Source: an uncultured Pseudomonadota bacterium (GTDB lineage Bacteria > Pseudomonadota > Gammaproteobacteria > Burkholderiales > Methylophilaceae). Taken from it: a DNA stretch of 44,483 nt. Below the pieces are notes generated by a model. That model saw only the letters and a list, made by a program, of their open reading frames with translations, had not been told where the DNA came from and ran no database searches. This document shows, piece after piece, positions 27,211 to 36,047 of the stretch (its first letter is position 1; each line of letters starts with the position of its first letter). The translations under genes were made by a program, and so were the position numbers. The stretch covers positions 1-44,483 of the forward strand of contig CAIRBH010000044.1 of NCBI GenBank assembly GCA_903876765.1. The letters run 5' to 3'.

Positions 27211-28278
27211 TTAAGGCCTATCTAAACTGCCCATAGATTTTGGATAAGTCACTATGCCCCAAGGCATATCTTTGACGGTAATGCGTTTAGTCACTTCTAA
27301 CTTATTGGCATCAATCACAATTACTTCATTTGACTTGCCGCAGGCGAGCAATATTTGCTGGTCATCTGGAGTAAAACTAAAATGCCAGCAACGGTCGCCG
27401 GTTGTGATGTCTTTAATCTTCTCATAAGTCTTAGCATCAAACACCTGCAAAGCTTTTTCTTTGTTAGACGCTACAAATATACGATTACCCGCGCGGTCAA
27501 AAGAAACGCCATACGGCGATTTGCCAGTAGCCACTTCTTTAATCACTTCAAACTTATCATTGAGTACCAGCATTTTGTCGGCATATTCTAGCGTAGTCAC
27601 TAGCGTTTTACCGTCTGGTGAAGTCTTAATGCCGCGCGGACGTTCGCCGTATTTACCCACCGAGATGCTTTTTAGCAGCTTGCCAGATTGCATATCGTGA
27701 ACAGTAATGGAATTATCAGATTCGTTGGTGACCAGCATTTGCTTGCCATTTTTTGAAAACTCCACCCCCTCTGTTTCTGGTTTACCAATGATTTCACTAA
27801 TCATCTTGCCTGTTTTTAGATCGACAATAGCAATACGGCCTGGTATTTTTTCTTCATTATCGTCATCTTTACTCGCCTCAGCGCCTGGTTTAGCGGGCGG
27901 CCCAGACTTAGCGCTAGGTTCATAAGTCACGTAAGCTCGATTACCCAACACGCGGACAAATTCAGGGTTTTTACCGATATTCACAAAAGTCGGGCTAGTA
28001 TTACCCGTAGTATCCACCAGCGAGATATTGCCGTCATCTTTATTGGCCGTCACCAGCAATTTGCCATCTGCCGTCACGCCTATGCCACGCGGTCCTTTAG
28101 CGCCAATATCAAGGCTACCTTTAGTTTCCATGGTGGCTAGGTCAATCACAATCACTCCGCCATCCTGATTAGATACATAAGCTAGACCTTTATCTGCCGC
28201 CATCGAAGATGTAACAGTTAAAACGCCAAAGGCAAGCAACATCGTTGCAGAAAATTGTTTAATTAACTTTTGTTTCAT
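27211..28278 (-). CDS. Periplasmic YVTN-type beta-propeller protein
   Basis: A 355-residue protein with a signal peptide (hydrophobic 10–27, cleavage near 'SSMA|ADK'). It contains repeated blades of the form 'xxxVxVIDxxTxExxxxIxxGxxPxGIxxxxDGKxLxVxx', for example 'GLAYVSNQDGGVIVIDLATM' and 'FVASNKEKALQVFDAKTYEK', about seven in all. One blade carries an inserted proline/lysine-rich loop ('KSGPPAKPGAEASKDDDNEEK', about 123–143). Such proteins are scaffold or binding proteins; some are linked to PQQ-dependent alcohol oxidation, which would suit a methylotroph, but nothing here proves that. The ATG at 28278 has AGGA upstream. It lies 110 bp downstream of the BON-domain gene on the same strand. 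Confidence 0.8.
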   Translation of the reverse strand: MKQKLIKQFSATMLLAFGVLTVTSSMAADKGLAYVSNQDGGVIVIDLATMETKGSLDIGAKGPRGIGVTADGKLLVTANKDDGNISLVDTTGNTSPTFVNIGKNPEFVRVLGNRAYVTYEPSAKSGPPAKPGAEASKDDDNEEKIPGRIAIVDLKTGKMISEIIGKPETEGVEFSKNGKQMLVTNESDNSITVHDMQSGKLLKSISVGKYGERPRGIKTSPDGKTLVTTLEYADKMLVLNDKFEVIKEVATGKSPYGVSFDRAGNRIFVASNKEKALQVFDAKTYEKIKDITTGDRCWHFSFTPDDQQILLACGKSNEVIVIDANKLEVTKRITVKDMPWGIVTYPKSMGSLDRP

Positions 28279-28388
28279 GACTTAAATATCCTAAATGGGT
28301 GAAATAATACAAACTATTGTTAAGCATATTGAAAATTTCTTAAATGATTCTTAACGAAAAATATCTGAACTAAATAAATTTACCATAC

Positions 28389-28727
28389 CTATTCTTTAAT
28401 GCTTAGTTCGCTATGTATAGTATGCACACCTTCGACATTACGAACTAATTTATCTACATATGCTACTTGGCTTTGACTATCAACAAAGCCCATAAGTTTA
28501 ACGTCACCTTTAAGCGTTGCAACAGCAATATTCAAGTGCTTAATTTTATCATCAAGTAACAAGACTTTCTTAACCCTTGCAGTCACTTCACCGTCTTTAA
28601 CTTCAGCCGCAACAACGCCTTTTATTTTTATGGCGCTTGGTAATTCCGAAGATTGACCACAACCTGACATTAGGTTGAATGTTATTAGTGTTGCACTAAT
28701 AACAAATAATTTTGTATGTAATTTCAT
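28389..28727 (-). CDS. BON-domain lipoprotein
   Basis: A 112-residue protein with a lipoprotein signal ('LMSGC' lipobox, Cys at about residue 23) followed by one BON domain ('VLLLDDKIKHLNIAVATLKGD…LMGFVDSQSQVAYVDKLVRNVEGVHTIHSEL'). BON domains bind phospholipids or peptidoglycan-associated partners and are often induced by envelope or osmotic stress (OsmY, DolP). It is transcribed away from a large palindrome at 28774–28822. Confidence 0.85.
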   Translation of the reverse strand: MKLHTKLFVISATLITFNLMSGCGQSSELPSAIKIKGVVAAEVKDGEVTARVKKVLLLDDKIKHLNIAVATLKGDVKLMGFVDSQSQVAYVDKLVRNVEGVHTIHSELSIKE

Positions 28728-28773
28728 TCTAATTTAACGCCTTATCATGTTATAAATTTTGATGACGATTATG

Positions 28774-28822
28774 ATTGTCGCTTACTTAACTTAAGATATT
28801 CTTAAGTTAAGTAAGCGACAAT
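28774..28822. repeat. 49-bp perfect palindrome (22-bp arms, 5-bp centre)
   Basis: Arms 28774–28795 and 28801–28822 are exact inverted copies around a 5-base centre (28796–28800). It sits between the divergent BON-lipoprotein and cation-transporter genes, 47 bp from the former and 100 bp from the latter. No T run follows, and it is in a promoter region, so it is not an ordinary terminator. Possible natures are a miniature mobile-element remnant with abutted ends, a dyad operator, or an extended cruciform/hairpin. Confidence 0.9.
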
Positions 28823-28885
28823 GCAGATATTCAGCAATCGCACTGATCAATATATTGTAGCCATAAAAAAATCTACAAATAACCG

Positions 28886-28891
28886 TATAAT
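28886..28891 (+). promoter_or_regulatory. Possible −10 box of the cation-transporter gene
   Basis: A perfect TATAAT lies 31 bp before the ATG of the cation diffusion facilitator, at a spacing that would give a short leader. No recognisable −35 box is visible. Confidence 0.35.
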
Positions 28892-28921
28892 CTGATAAAT
28901 ATCACTCATAAAGCACATATC

Positions 28922-30094
28922 ATGACCAATCAAGATAACCCGGAAATTTCTTTCGATGACCCTAAGCGACATAGCCTAGCCAACCGCTCCACTTGGGTCA
29001 GTGTGGCAGTCAATACTTTATTAACATTGGCCCAAATTGCCGCTGGCTTTTTTGCACATTCGCAAAGTTTAATCGCCGATGGCATGCACTCATTATCTGA
29101 CTTGGTCTGCGATTTTTTAGTGCTGATTGCCAGCCATCACAGCAAAAACCCCGCCGATGAAGGTCACCCTTATGGACACGGTAGAGTAGAAACTGCCGCT
29201 TCGTTTGTACTAGGCGCAATTCTGGTGGCAACCGGGGGTGCCATCATGGTCGCTGCGGCGATCAAATTGCAACACCTAGAACACCTACCCACGGTTGCCC
29301 CCTTGGCCTTATGGGTTGCGCTGATCGCGCTGGTGACCAAAGAACTATTATTTCGCTATATGCTGGGCGTAGGCGAAAAACTGCGTTCACCTATGCTGAT
29401 TGCAAATGCTTGGCATGCCCGCTCTGATGCCGCATCTTCATTAGTTGTCGCCATCGGTATAGGCGCTAACCTATTGGGCTTTATTTATGCAGACTCTGTG
29501 GCGGCGATCTTAGTCGGCTTTATGATTGTGCGCATGGGCATCGTGTTTGCTTGGGATGCTTTTCAAGAGCTGATTGATGCGGGGCTTGCTATTGAAGAAG
29601 TCGATAGCATAAGGCAAACCCTGATAGATACTGAAGGGGTAGAAAGCCTGCATGAGCTGCGTACCCGCAGAATGGCGCACCGAGCCTTGGTCGATGCGCA
29701 TATTTTAGTGAACCCACGCATCAGTGTTTCTGAGGGGCACAGCATCGCCGAACATGCCCGCAAACGGGTACTTAAAAGCCATCTTACCGTGTCTGATGTG
29801 TTAGTCCACGTTGACCCCGAAGATGATATTGATCATGACAACAATGCTCAGCGTATGCTGGGCCGTGAAAGCCTATTGGTTCACCTTGCGCCCTTGCTTG
29901 AAGGCCTGCCAGAGCCGCAACGAGTGGTATTTCACTACATCAGCGGCAAAGTTGAGGCGGAAGTCTATTTATCGCATGAATTTTTTGAAAATGGCAGCAC
30001 CTTAGTTAAGGCTGAAGCCAAGGTGGCCGAACGCCTGATTGATAACCAATATTTCAGCGCGGTATCGCTTAATTGCCTGGTTGTAACTAAGTAA
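28922..30094 (+). CDS. Cation diffusion facilitator family transporter
   Basis: A 390-residue protein of the CDF (FieF/CzcD) family that exports divalent metals such as Zn or Fe by proton exchange. Six membrane segments are visible from about residue 25 to 215. The metal-site motifs are 'LIADGMHSLSDL' (segment II) and 'AWHARSDAASSL' (segment V). A cytoplasmic ferredoxin-like domain follows ('RTRRMAHRALVDAHILVNP'), extended by about 80 residues beyond the standard length. The usual segment-II aspartate and histidine are present; the metal cannot be deduced. Confidence 0.92.
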   Translation: MTNQDNPEISFDDPKRHSLANRSTWVSVAVNTLLTLAQIAAGFFAHSQSLIADGMHSLSDLVCDFLVLIASHHSKNPADEGHPYGHGRVETAASFVLGAILVATGGAIMVAAAIKLQHLEHLPTVAPLALWVALIALVTKELLFRYMLGVGEKLRSPMLIANAWHARSDAASSLVVAIGIGANLLGFIYADSVAAILVGFMIVRMGIVFAWDAFQELIDAGLAIEEVDSIRQTLIDTEGVESLHELRTRRMAHRALVDAHILVNPRISVSEGHSIAEHARKRVLKSHLTVSDVLVHVDPEDDIDHDNNAQRMLGRESLLVHLAPLLEGLPEPQRVVFHYISGKVEAEVYLSHEFFENGSTLVKAEAKVAERLIDNQYFSAVSLNCLVVTK

Positions 30095-30155
30095 GGTCTT
30101 ATTTGGTCAGGTGAAATTTGGCTTTTGTTTATATTGGATTTTTGTTTATATTTTC

Positions 30156-31562
30156 TTATAAATTGATTGCCGCTCTGGCCCTAAGAATGGCCGCTTTAAC
30201 TTGAACTGGCGCTGTGCCGCCAATATGATTACGGCTATTGAGCGAGCCTTCTAGCGTTAATACGGCATAAACATCGTCGCTGATTTCGGGGGCAAATTGC
30301 TGCAATGTCGCTAACGGCAACTCACTTAACTCTAGTTTTTTATCCACGGCGTAGCGCACCGCAAGTGCCACAACCTCATGGGCGTCTCTAAACGGCATGC
30401 CTTTTTTCGCTAAATAGTCGGCAAGGTCTGTCGCAGTGGCATAGCCTTCACTGGCGGCTTGACGCATATTTTCTTTGTTCACGGTGATGCCACGCATCAT
30501 ATCGGCATAAATTTCTAGCGTCACCAATATGGTATCCACCGTGTCAAATAAGGGTTCTTTGTCTTCTTGATTATCTTTGTTGTAAGCTAAAGGCTGAGCT
30601 TTCATCAAGGTTAACAAGGCAGTTAAGTGCCCGTAAACCCGCCCTGTTTTGCCACGCACCAGCTCTGGCACATCGGGGTTCTTTTTTTGCGGCATGATAG
30701 ATGAGCCCGTACAAAAACGATCTGCAATGTCTATGAAGGCAAATCTTGGTGAGCTCCATAAAATAAGCTCTTCTGACAATCTGGATAAATGCGTCATCAC
30801 CAAAGAGGCGGCAAAGGTAAATTCAATCGCAAAATCACGGTCAGAAACAGCGTCTAGTGAGTTTTCACAGACGCCATCAAAGCCTAATTTTTTGGCCACT
30901 AACGCACGGTCAATTGGGTAGCTAGTACCCGCCAAGGCGGCCGCACCCAATGGCAAACGATTAATGCGGCGGCGGCAATCAGTAAAGCGCTGCGCATCCC
31001 GACTTAACATTTCAACGTAGGCCATTATATGGTGGCCAAAGGTCACAGGTTGGGCCACTTGCAGGTGGGTAAAACCTGGCATGACGGTATCAAAATGAGC
31101 TTCTGCCAAATCTAATAAGCTCAACTGTAGTTTTTTTAAGGCCGCAAGCACTTGGTCTGTGCTTGCTCGCAGCCACAACCTAACATCGGTTGCCACTTGG
31201 TCGTTACGGCTTCTGCCAGTATGTAAGCGCTTGCCTGCATCGCCTATTTTATCGGTAAGACGCTTTTCTATATTTAAATGTACGTCTTCTAAATCTAGCA
31301 GCCAGTCAAACTGGCCAGCTTGAATTTCTAGGCCTATTTCTGTCAGCCCAGCTTCTATCGCTTTGACGTCATCTAGGCTAATAATTTTTTGTGCGCCCAA
31401 CATTTGGGCATGGGCTATCGAGCCTTGAATATCATATTCTGCTAGCCGATAATCAAACCCAACGGATGCCGTATATTTTTTTACCAGCTCGGCCACTGGC
31501 TCATTAAAACGGCCTGACCAGCTGCTATTTTTATTGTTGAGTGCGCTTATCTTTTGTGTCAC
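30156..31562 (-). CDS. argH: Argininosuccinate lyase
   Basis: ArgH splits argininosuccinate into arginine and fumarate, the last step of arginine synthesis. The 468-residue protein carries the signature '[12 protein letters not shown]' (about residues 284–295), '[10 protein letters not shown]' and '[11 protein letters not shown]'. The start is GTG at 31562; no ATG precedes the core. It is transcribed divergently from algZ. Between its stop and the CDF gene lies a 61-bp gap with a 13-bp direct repeat (30123–30135 and 30140–30152). Confidence 0.97.
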   Translation of the reverse strand: MTQKISALNNKNSSWSGRFNEPVAELVKKYTASVGFDYRLAEYDIQGSIAHAQMLGAQKIISLDDVKAIEAGLTEIGLEIQAGQFDWLLDLEDVHLNIEKRLTDKIGDAGKRLHTGRSRNDQVATDVRLWLRASTDQVLAALKKLQLSLLDLAEAHFDTVMPGFTHLQVAQPVTFGHHIMAYVEMLSRDAQRFTDCRRRINRLPLGAAALAGTSYPIDRALVAKKLGFDGVCENSLDAVSDRDFAIEFTFAASLVMTHLSRLSEELILWSSPRFAFIDIADRFCTGSSIMPQKKNPDVPELVRGKTGRVYGHLTALLTLMKAQPLAYNKDNQEDKEPLFDTVDTILVTLEIYADMMRGITVNKENMRQAASEGYATATDLADYLAKKGMPFRDAHEVVALAVRYAVDKKLELSELPLATLQQFAPEISDDVYAVLTLEGSLNSRNHIGGTAPVQVKAAILRARAAINL

Positions 31563-31757
31563 TTTACTGGTCTCATTTACAGGTCAAGGTTAATTAAATA
31601 GACAACATATCAATCTATCATTTGACTTAAGTTTATTTAGGTAGCTTATTTAACTATTTTTTACATAAATAGCTAAATATTGTTTAATAATATACTTATG
31701 CCGTCATTATAATGCAAAACAGAAAAGCCACGTTGCCACTCAAACCGAAAACCAGCG

Positions 31758-32750
31758 ATGATAAAATCGAATAGATTGCCTAATTTGCATAATTTGGGCG
31801 TTAACTTAAGAATATTAGTGATCGTTAATAGTTTACTGGCCTTGGCGGCACTAGTCTTAAGTAAAAATCTTAGCGAATTTTCTAACACTATCGCCAACGT
31901 CTATGTACTGGCGCTGCCTATGCTGCTGTTAAGTCTCTTGCTGTTATATACCACCTACTCACTACTTTGTAAGCTAAACTATTGGCTAGGCGTTTTAGCC
32001 ATCTTGCTGATCACATTATTCGCCTCTAGTGCTGGCTATGGGCTGATTTCACGATTATTAATATTCCCTGACTTGCCAAGTTACCCACGTGCGCTTTTGT
32101 TCGTGGTGATGGTGGTGGTTATCAGCTTATGCTATTTTGATTTACAGCAACGCGCCCTCTCACCAGCGATTGATGAAGCCAGACTGCAAGCCTTGCAAGC
32201 ACGCATACGGCCACATTTTTTGTTTAACTGCATCAATGCCGTGCTATCCATCATGCGTAGCCAGCCCAAGCAAGCAGAAACGGCATTAGAAGATATGGCA
32301 GATTTATTTCGTGTGTTAATGGCTGACAACCTTGAATTAGTAGGGCTGGCAGAAGAAATCGCCTTATGTCGCAAGTATTTAGCACTAGAAAAACTGCGCT
32401 TAGAAGAGCGGCTGACTATTCAATGGCTAATAGACGACATGCCACCAGACGCCTTAATACCGCCACTTGTGCTGCAACCGCTGATAGAAAACGCCGTCTA
32501 CCACGGCATAGAACCACTGGCCACTGGCGGTATAATAACCATACAAATCTACACCCAAGGTAAGCAAGTGCACATAGTATTGACTAACCCGTATCAACCT
32601 GCAAAACCGCGTCACATTGGCAACAAAATTGCACTTAACAATATTAAAGAGCGCTTAAATTTACATTTTGATCTTGAAGCAGCTTTAAAAAGCACGCAGT
32701 CCAATGGTGAATACCAAGTACATATTATTTTGCCGTACAGTACAAGATGA
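31758..32750 (+). CDS. algZ: LytS/AlgZ-type sensor histidine kinase
   Basis: A 330-residue protein with four predicted N-terminal membrane segments (about 15–125), then a His_kinase (PF06580) domain with the phospho-acceptor in 'RIRPHFLFNCINAV', an N-box in 'PLVLQPLIENAVYHGIEP' and a C-terminal 'ALNNIKERL' G-box. It resembles Pseudomonas AlgZ/FimS. Its stop overlaps the regulator start by 4 bp (ATGA). The gene sits between argH and algR–hemC, as in Pseudomonas. Signals sensed are unknown. Confidence 0.88.
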   Translation: MIKSNRLPNLHNLGVNLRILVIVNSLLALAALVLSKNLSEFSNTIANVYVLALPMLLLSLLLLYTTYSLLCKLNYWLGVLAILLITLFASSAGYGLISRLLIFPDLPSYPRALLFVVMVVVISLCYFDLQQRALSPAIDEARLQALQARIRPHFLFNCINAVLSIMRSQPKQAETALEDMADLFRVLMADNLELVGLAEEIALCRKYLALEKLRLEERLTIQWLIDDMPPDALIPPLVLQPLIENAVYHGIEPLATGGIITIQIYTQGKQVHIVLTNPYQPAKPRHIGNKIALNNIKERLNLHFDLEAALKSTQSNGEYQVHIILPYSTR

Positions 32751-33532
32751 CAGCGCAACTCAAACTTATCATTGCCGATGACGAAGCGCCTGCGCGCAAT
32801 CGTCTTCGTGAACTGCTAGGCGATATTCATCATGTCAATATCGTAGCAGAAGCCAAAAATGGCCAAGAAGCGGTCCATCTTATCAATGAGCATCAACCCG
32901 ATATTGTGCTGCTAGACATACGTATGCCGCAGATGACTGGCATAGAAGTCGCGCAACATTTGCAAAAAATGGCGTCCGCGCCAGTGGTGATTTTTACTAC
33001 CGCTTTTGACCGCTATGCCATACAGGCGTTTGATTTAAATGCCGTAGATTACCTATTAAAGCCTATACGACTAGAACGCTTGCAGGCCGCCATATATAAG
33101 GCACAAACCTTACGACCTAAGCAATTGGTTGCGCTAACCCCACTTAACAGCATAAGAACACACCTAAGCATTGCAACGGCTAGTCGTATTTTATTAATTC
33201 CAGTGGCTGATGTGATTTATTTTCGTGCTGATCAAAAGTACACCACGGTGCGTACCGCCGAAAAAGAGTATCTAATAGAAGAAGCGCTGAATCATCTAGA
33301 GCAAGAATTTGGCGAGTTTTTTATACGTTTACATCGCAACTGTTTGGCAGCAAAAGCTTATATATTAGGCTATGAGCAGCGTCAGCATAGCGCTTATGAC
33401 AATCTCGACGGCTTAGACAATATAGCGCCTGAAGATAAAAACCCAGATAAACACTGGGTCGCTTTATTAAAAGATATTCCGGAAACCATTACCATTAGCC
33501 GCCGCAAAAAACGCTTAATTCGCTACAATTAA
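32747..33532 (+). CDS. algR: LytTR-family response regulator, AlgR-like
   Basis: A 261-residue regulator. The receiver domain begins 'IIADDEAPARNRLRELL' with phosphorylation site D57 in 'VLLDIRMPQMTG' and the conserved lysine in 'DYLLKPIRLERL'. The C-terminal LytTR DNA-binding domain spans about residues 143–258 ('RILLIPVADVIYFRADQKYTTV', 'RLHRNCLAAKAYI'). In Pseudomonas AlgR controls alginate and type IV pilus genes, which may be relevant given the adhesin and FimV-like genes here, but no target site can be asserted. Translationally coupled to algZ. Confidence 0.9.
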   Translation: MTAQLKLIIADDEAPARNRLRELLGDIHHVNIVAEAKNGQEAVHLINEHQPDIVLLDIRMPQMTGIEVAQHLQKMASAPVVIFTTAFDRYAIQAFDLNAVDYLLKPIRLERLQAAIYKAQTLRPKQLVALTPLNSIRTHLSIATASRILLIPVADVIYFRADQKYTTVRTAEKEYLIEEALNHLEQEFGEFFIRLHRNCLAAKAYILGYEQRQHSAYDNLDGLDNIAPEDKNPDKHWVALLKDIPETITISRRKKRLIRYN

Positions 33533-33549
33533 AGTCTGAGCAATGCTTG

Positions 33550-33558
33550 TGTTAAAAT
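33550..33558 (+). promoter_or_regulatory. Possible extended −10 promoter of hemC–hemD
   Basis: TGTTAAAAT (extended −10 TG plus TAAAAT, one mismatch to TATAAT) lies 41 bp before the hemC ATG, just after the algR stop. No good −35 is visible, as is usual for extended −10 promoters. Confidence 0.35.
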
Positions 33559-33598
33559 TAGCATCTCATATTAACCTTCATTAGCCAGCCTACCATCC

Positions 33599-34567
33599 AT
33601 GACTACCTTATCTACCGCGCCTACTGCTAGTTTTGCTATTCCAGATAGACTAGTCATCGCCTCACGTGAAAGTCCATTAGCCATGTGGCAAGCGCTACAC
33701 ATACAAAGCCGTTTGCAAGCGCTCTACCCCAAAACTACGGTCGAAATTTTAGGCATGACCACCACTGGCGACCAAATTTTAGACACGCCTTTGGCTAAAG
33801 TGGGTGGTAAAGGCTTGTTTGTTAAAGAGCTAGAAATGGCACTGGCGGACGGCCGTGCCGATTTAGCTGTGCACAGCATGAAAGACGTGCCCATGAACTT
33901 ACCTGACGGCTTCATCATGGCTGCTACTGGTGAGCGTGAAGATCCACGTGATGCCTTTGTTTCTAACAATTTTGCATCGCTAGAAGACTTGCCAATTGGC
34001 AGCATTGTTGGCACATCAAGCCTGCGTCGACAAAGTCAGTTGCAAGCACGTTTACCGCATTTAACCATTGAATCTTTGCGCGGCAATCTGCAAACCCGCT
34101 TACGCAAACTGGATGAGGGCCAATATGCTGCCATTATTTTGGCAGCGGCAGGGCTAATTCGGCTAGGTCTGAGTGCCCGTATTCGCAGCGTGATCTCACC
34201 AGAGCTTAGCATTCCAGCAGTTGGGCAAGGTGCTTTGGGCATAGAAATTAACGCTAACCGCCCTGATTTGCTTGCCATACTCGCGCCACTTAATCATGCC
34301 GATAGCCAAGTGTGTGTTGAGGCAGAGCGCGCCATGAGCCGTGCCTTAGCAGGCAGTTGTACTGTGCCTTTAGGGGCTTATGCCACATGCCATGCAGAGC
34401 TCATTCATATCACTGGCTTTGTCGCCACTTTAGATGGCAAACAAATGTTGATTGAAACCGCCAGTGGTCACAGGCATCAGCCAGATGCTTTGGGGCAAAA
34501 GTTGGCTAAGCAGCTAGTGGCAAAAGGTGCAAACGACATATTGTCAGCCTTAGATGGGCATCCATAG
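33599..34567 (+). CDS. hemC: Hydroxymethylbilane synthase (porphobilinogen deaminase)
   Basis: HemC assembles four porphobilinogens into hydroxymethylbilane in heme synthesis. The 322-residue protein has '[13 protein letters not shown]', '[14 protein letters not shown]', 'AVHSMKDVP' and the cofactor-binding cysteine in '[12 protein letters not shown]' (about residue 256). It is followed by hemD after 20 bp. Confidence 0.97.
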   Translation: MTTLSTAPTASFAIPDRLVIASRESPLAMWQALHIQSRLQALYPKTTVEILGMTTTGDQILDTPLAKVGGKGLFVKELEMALADGRADLAVHSMKDVPMNLPDGFIMAATGEREDPRDAFVSNNFASLEDLPIGSIVGTSSLRRQSQLQARLPHLTIESLRGNLQTRLRKLDEGQYAAIILAAAGLIRLGLSARIRSVISPELSIPAVGQGALGIEINANRPDLLAILAPLNHADSQVCVEAERAMSRALAGSCTVPLGAYATCHAELIHITGFVATLDGKQMLIETASGHRHQPDALGQKLAKQLVAKGANDILSALDGHP

Positions 34568-34587
34568 CAGACCTGTATTGAATCACC

Positions 34588-35358
34588 ATGGCCAATGATT
34601 TACTAAAAGGGCTTTATGTTGCAGTGACACGCCCGCTAGAGCAGGCTGCCAGTCTAAGCCTAGCCATTGAAAGTCATGGTGGGCAGGTCATCACATTTCC
34701 GCTCATTGTCATATCTGCTTTAGACGATTATCGTGAATTTGACCAAGCAATTACCCAGCTTGAAAATGCCGATTGGGCCATATTTATCAGTAGCAATGCG
34801 GTAGATAATGCTTTACCAAGAATAATTAGACAATTTGGTGAACTGCCTAAAAATCTAAAATTTGCTGCAATAGGCCCACAAACGGCAAAACAACTTAGCC
34901 TTTATGGTGTTGCCCATATACTGACACCACAGACGCGGTTTGACACGGAAGCACTATTGGCTTTACCGAAAATGCATGCCGTTGCAGGCCAAACAGTTGT
35001 CATTTTTCGCGGCTTAGGCGGGCGTGAGGTATTGGCAGAAACGCTCAAATCTAGAGGTGCCAATATCATTTTTGCTGAATGTTATCGCCGTACTAATCCT
35101 CAGCAAGACGCTCAATTACTCAGCTGCCACTGGCAGCAACATGAGCTCGATGCCGTGGTTGTGACCAGTAGCGAGGCCATGCGCAATTTAATTAGCCTAG
35201 CCAGTAGTACAGACTATTTGCAGCACGTTACCCTTTGTGTCAATCATGCCAGAATCGCCGAGCCAGCGTTGCAACTAGGCTTAAAAGTGCTGGTAGCTGA
35301 TGCGCCTAGTGACGAGGCGATGCTTGACTGCCTATCTCAGCTAGCCAAGGATGATTGA
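34588..35358 (+). CDS. hemD: Uroporphyrinogen-III synthase
   Basis: HemD cyclises hydroxymethylbilane with inversion of ring D. The 256-residue protein is divergent, as is normal for this family, but shows 'VAVTRPLEQAASLSLAIESHGG', 'FISSNAVDNAL', 'FAAIGPQTAKQL' and 'AVVVTSSEAMRNL'. The usual next genes hemX and hemY are absent; instead a tandem repeat begins on the stop codon. Confidence 0.92.
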   Translation: MANDLLKGLYVAVTRPLEQAASLSLAIESHGGQVITFPLIVISALDDYREFDQAITQLENADWAIFISSNAVDNALPRIIRQFGELPKNLKFAAIGPQTAKQLSLYGVAHILTPQTRFDTEALLALPKMHAVAGQTVVIFRGLGGREVLAETLKSRGANIIFAECYRRTNPQQDAQLLSCHWQQHELDAVVVTSSEAMRNLISLASSTDYLQHVTLCVNHARIAEPALQLGLKVLVADAPSDEAMLDCLSQLAKDD

Positions 35359-35416
35359 GTAAGTATGCTTGAGTGGGTATGGTTGAATGAGCACGCTTGA
35401 GTGAGAAAGCTTGAGT
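35355..35416 (+). repeat. 14-bp tandem repeat starting on the hemD stop codon
   Basis: TTGAGT (TTGAAT once) recurs at 35355, 35369, 35383, 35397 and 35411, exactly 14 bp apart. The units share TTGAGTGxGxAxGC in their full length, with the last unit diverging after its first seven bases. The hemD TGA (35356–35358) lies in the first unit. This looks like a small degenerate minisatellite from replication slippage. Confidence 0.85.
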
Positions 35417-35424
35417 GTATTCAG

Positions 35425-35748
35425 CGGTCAAAAAATAAAATATCCCTAAAATAACGCCCGCACCTAACAACAAATTTTACAACGCATTTATTCTGTATTT
35501 TAATCAGCACGCCATTCAACCCGTCTCGTTAACATCCTAGCCAGCATGTCTTTGCGGCTAAACGCCACTAAATTTTCTAAGCAATTTCTAGGCAACTTCT
35601 ACTCATTTGACCTTAGCACTCCAAGCTTAAGCCAGGCTTTATATTCTATTTAGTTATTAATTTATAAATAAATATTCTTTTTAATTGTTTAATAAAGTTT
35701 ATATAGTGCATGGGTTCGCATTTTAAGCATTTGATTTGAGGTTACGCC
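35425..35748. other. Gap upstream of the sulfur island
   Basis: The stretch is 324 bp with no gene or clear terminator for hemD. From 35640 it becomes very AT-rich, ending with TATAGT at 35702–35707, a weak −10 candidate for the DUF2292 operon. A sulfur-responsive (CysB-type) site would be expected here but its consensus is too loose for me to call. Confidence 0.3.
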
Positions 35749-35982
35749 ATGACATTGAGTAAACAAACGATTACCAACCCTAATCCCCGCAATTCCTTAA
35801 CTCGAGATGTTGAGCAAGAAATTTTACGGGCGGTTGATGCTCTTAAAAATGGCTCTGGCTTTGGCTCAGTAGAAATCGTGTTGCACGAAGGGCGGGTCAC
35901 GCAAATTGAAAAACGAGAAAAACTTAAATTCACACAAGATAACAGTAAACCTAGCACTACTGCACCTGCAGCGGCCAAATAA
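35749..35982 (+). CDS. DUF2292 (YezD-like) small protein
   Basis: A 77-residue protein whose core 'VEQEILRAVDALKNGSGFGSVEIVLHEGRVTQIEKREK' matches the DUF2292/YezD family, short proteins often encoded beside sulfate-uptake and cysteine genes. The function is unknown. The tail is low-complexity. ATG 35749 has a GAGG ribosome-binding site. First gene of the plus-strand sulfur block, 65 bp before the porin. Confidence 0.82.
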   Translation: MTLSKQTITNPNPRNSLTRDVEQEILRAVDALKNGSGFGSVEIVLHEGRVTQIEKREKLKFTQDNSKPSTTAPAAAK

Positions 35983-36047
35983 ATAGAACCAACCATTAAA
36001 CACACTGGCGGACCAGAACACTGGATGCTTAAAAAAAGGAGATTAAA

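Noticed and set aside
30123-30152. 13-bp direct repeat between the CDF gene and argH
   Set aside because: Very T-rich low-complexity sequence in a convergent gap; likely a chance or slippage repeat without function.
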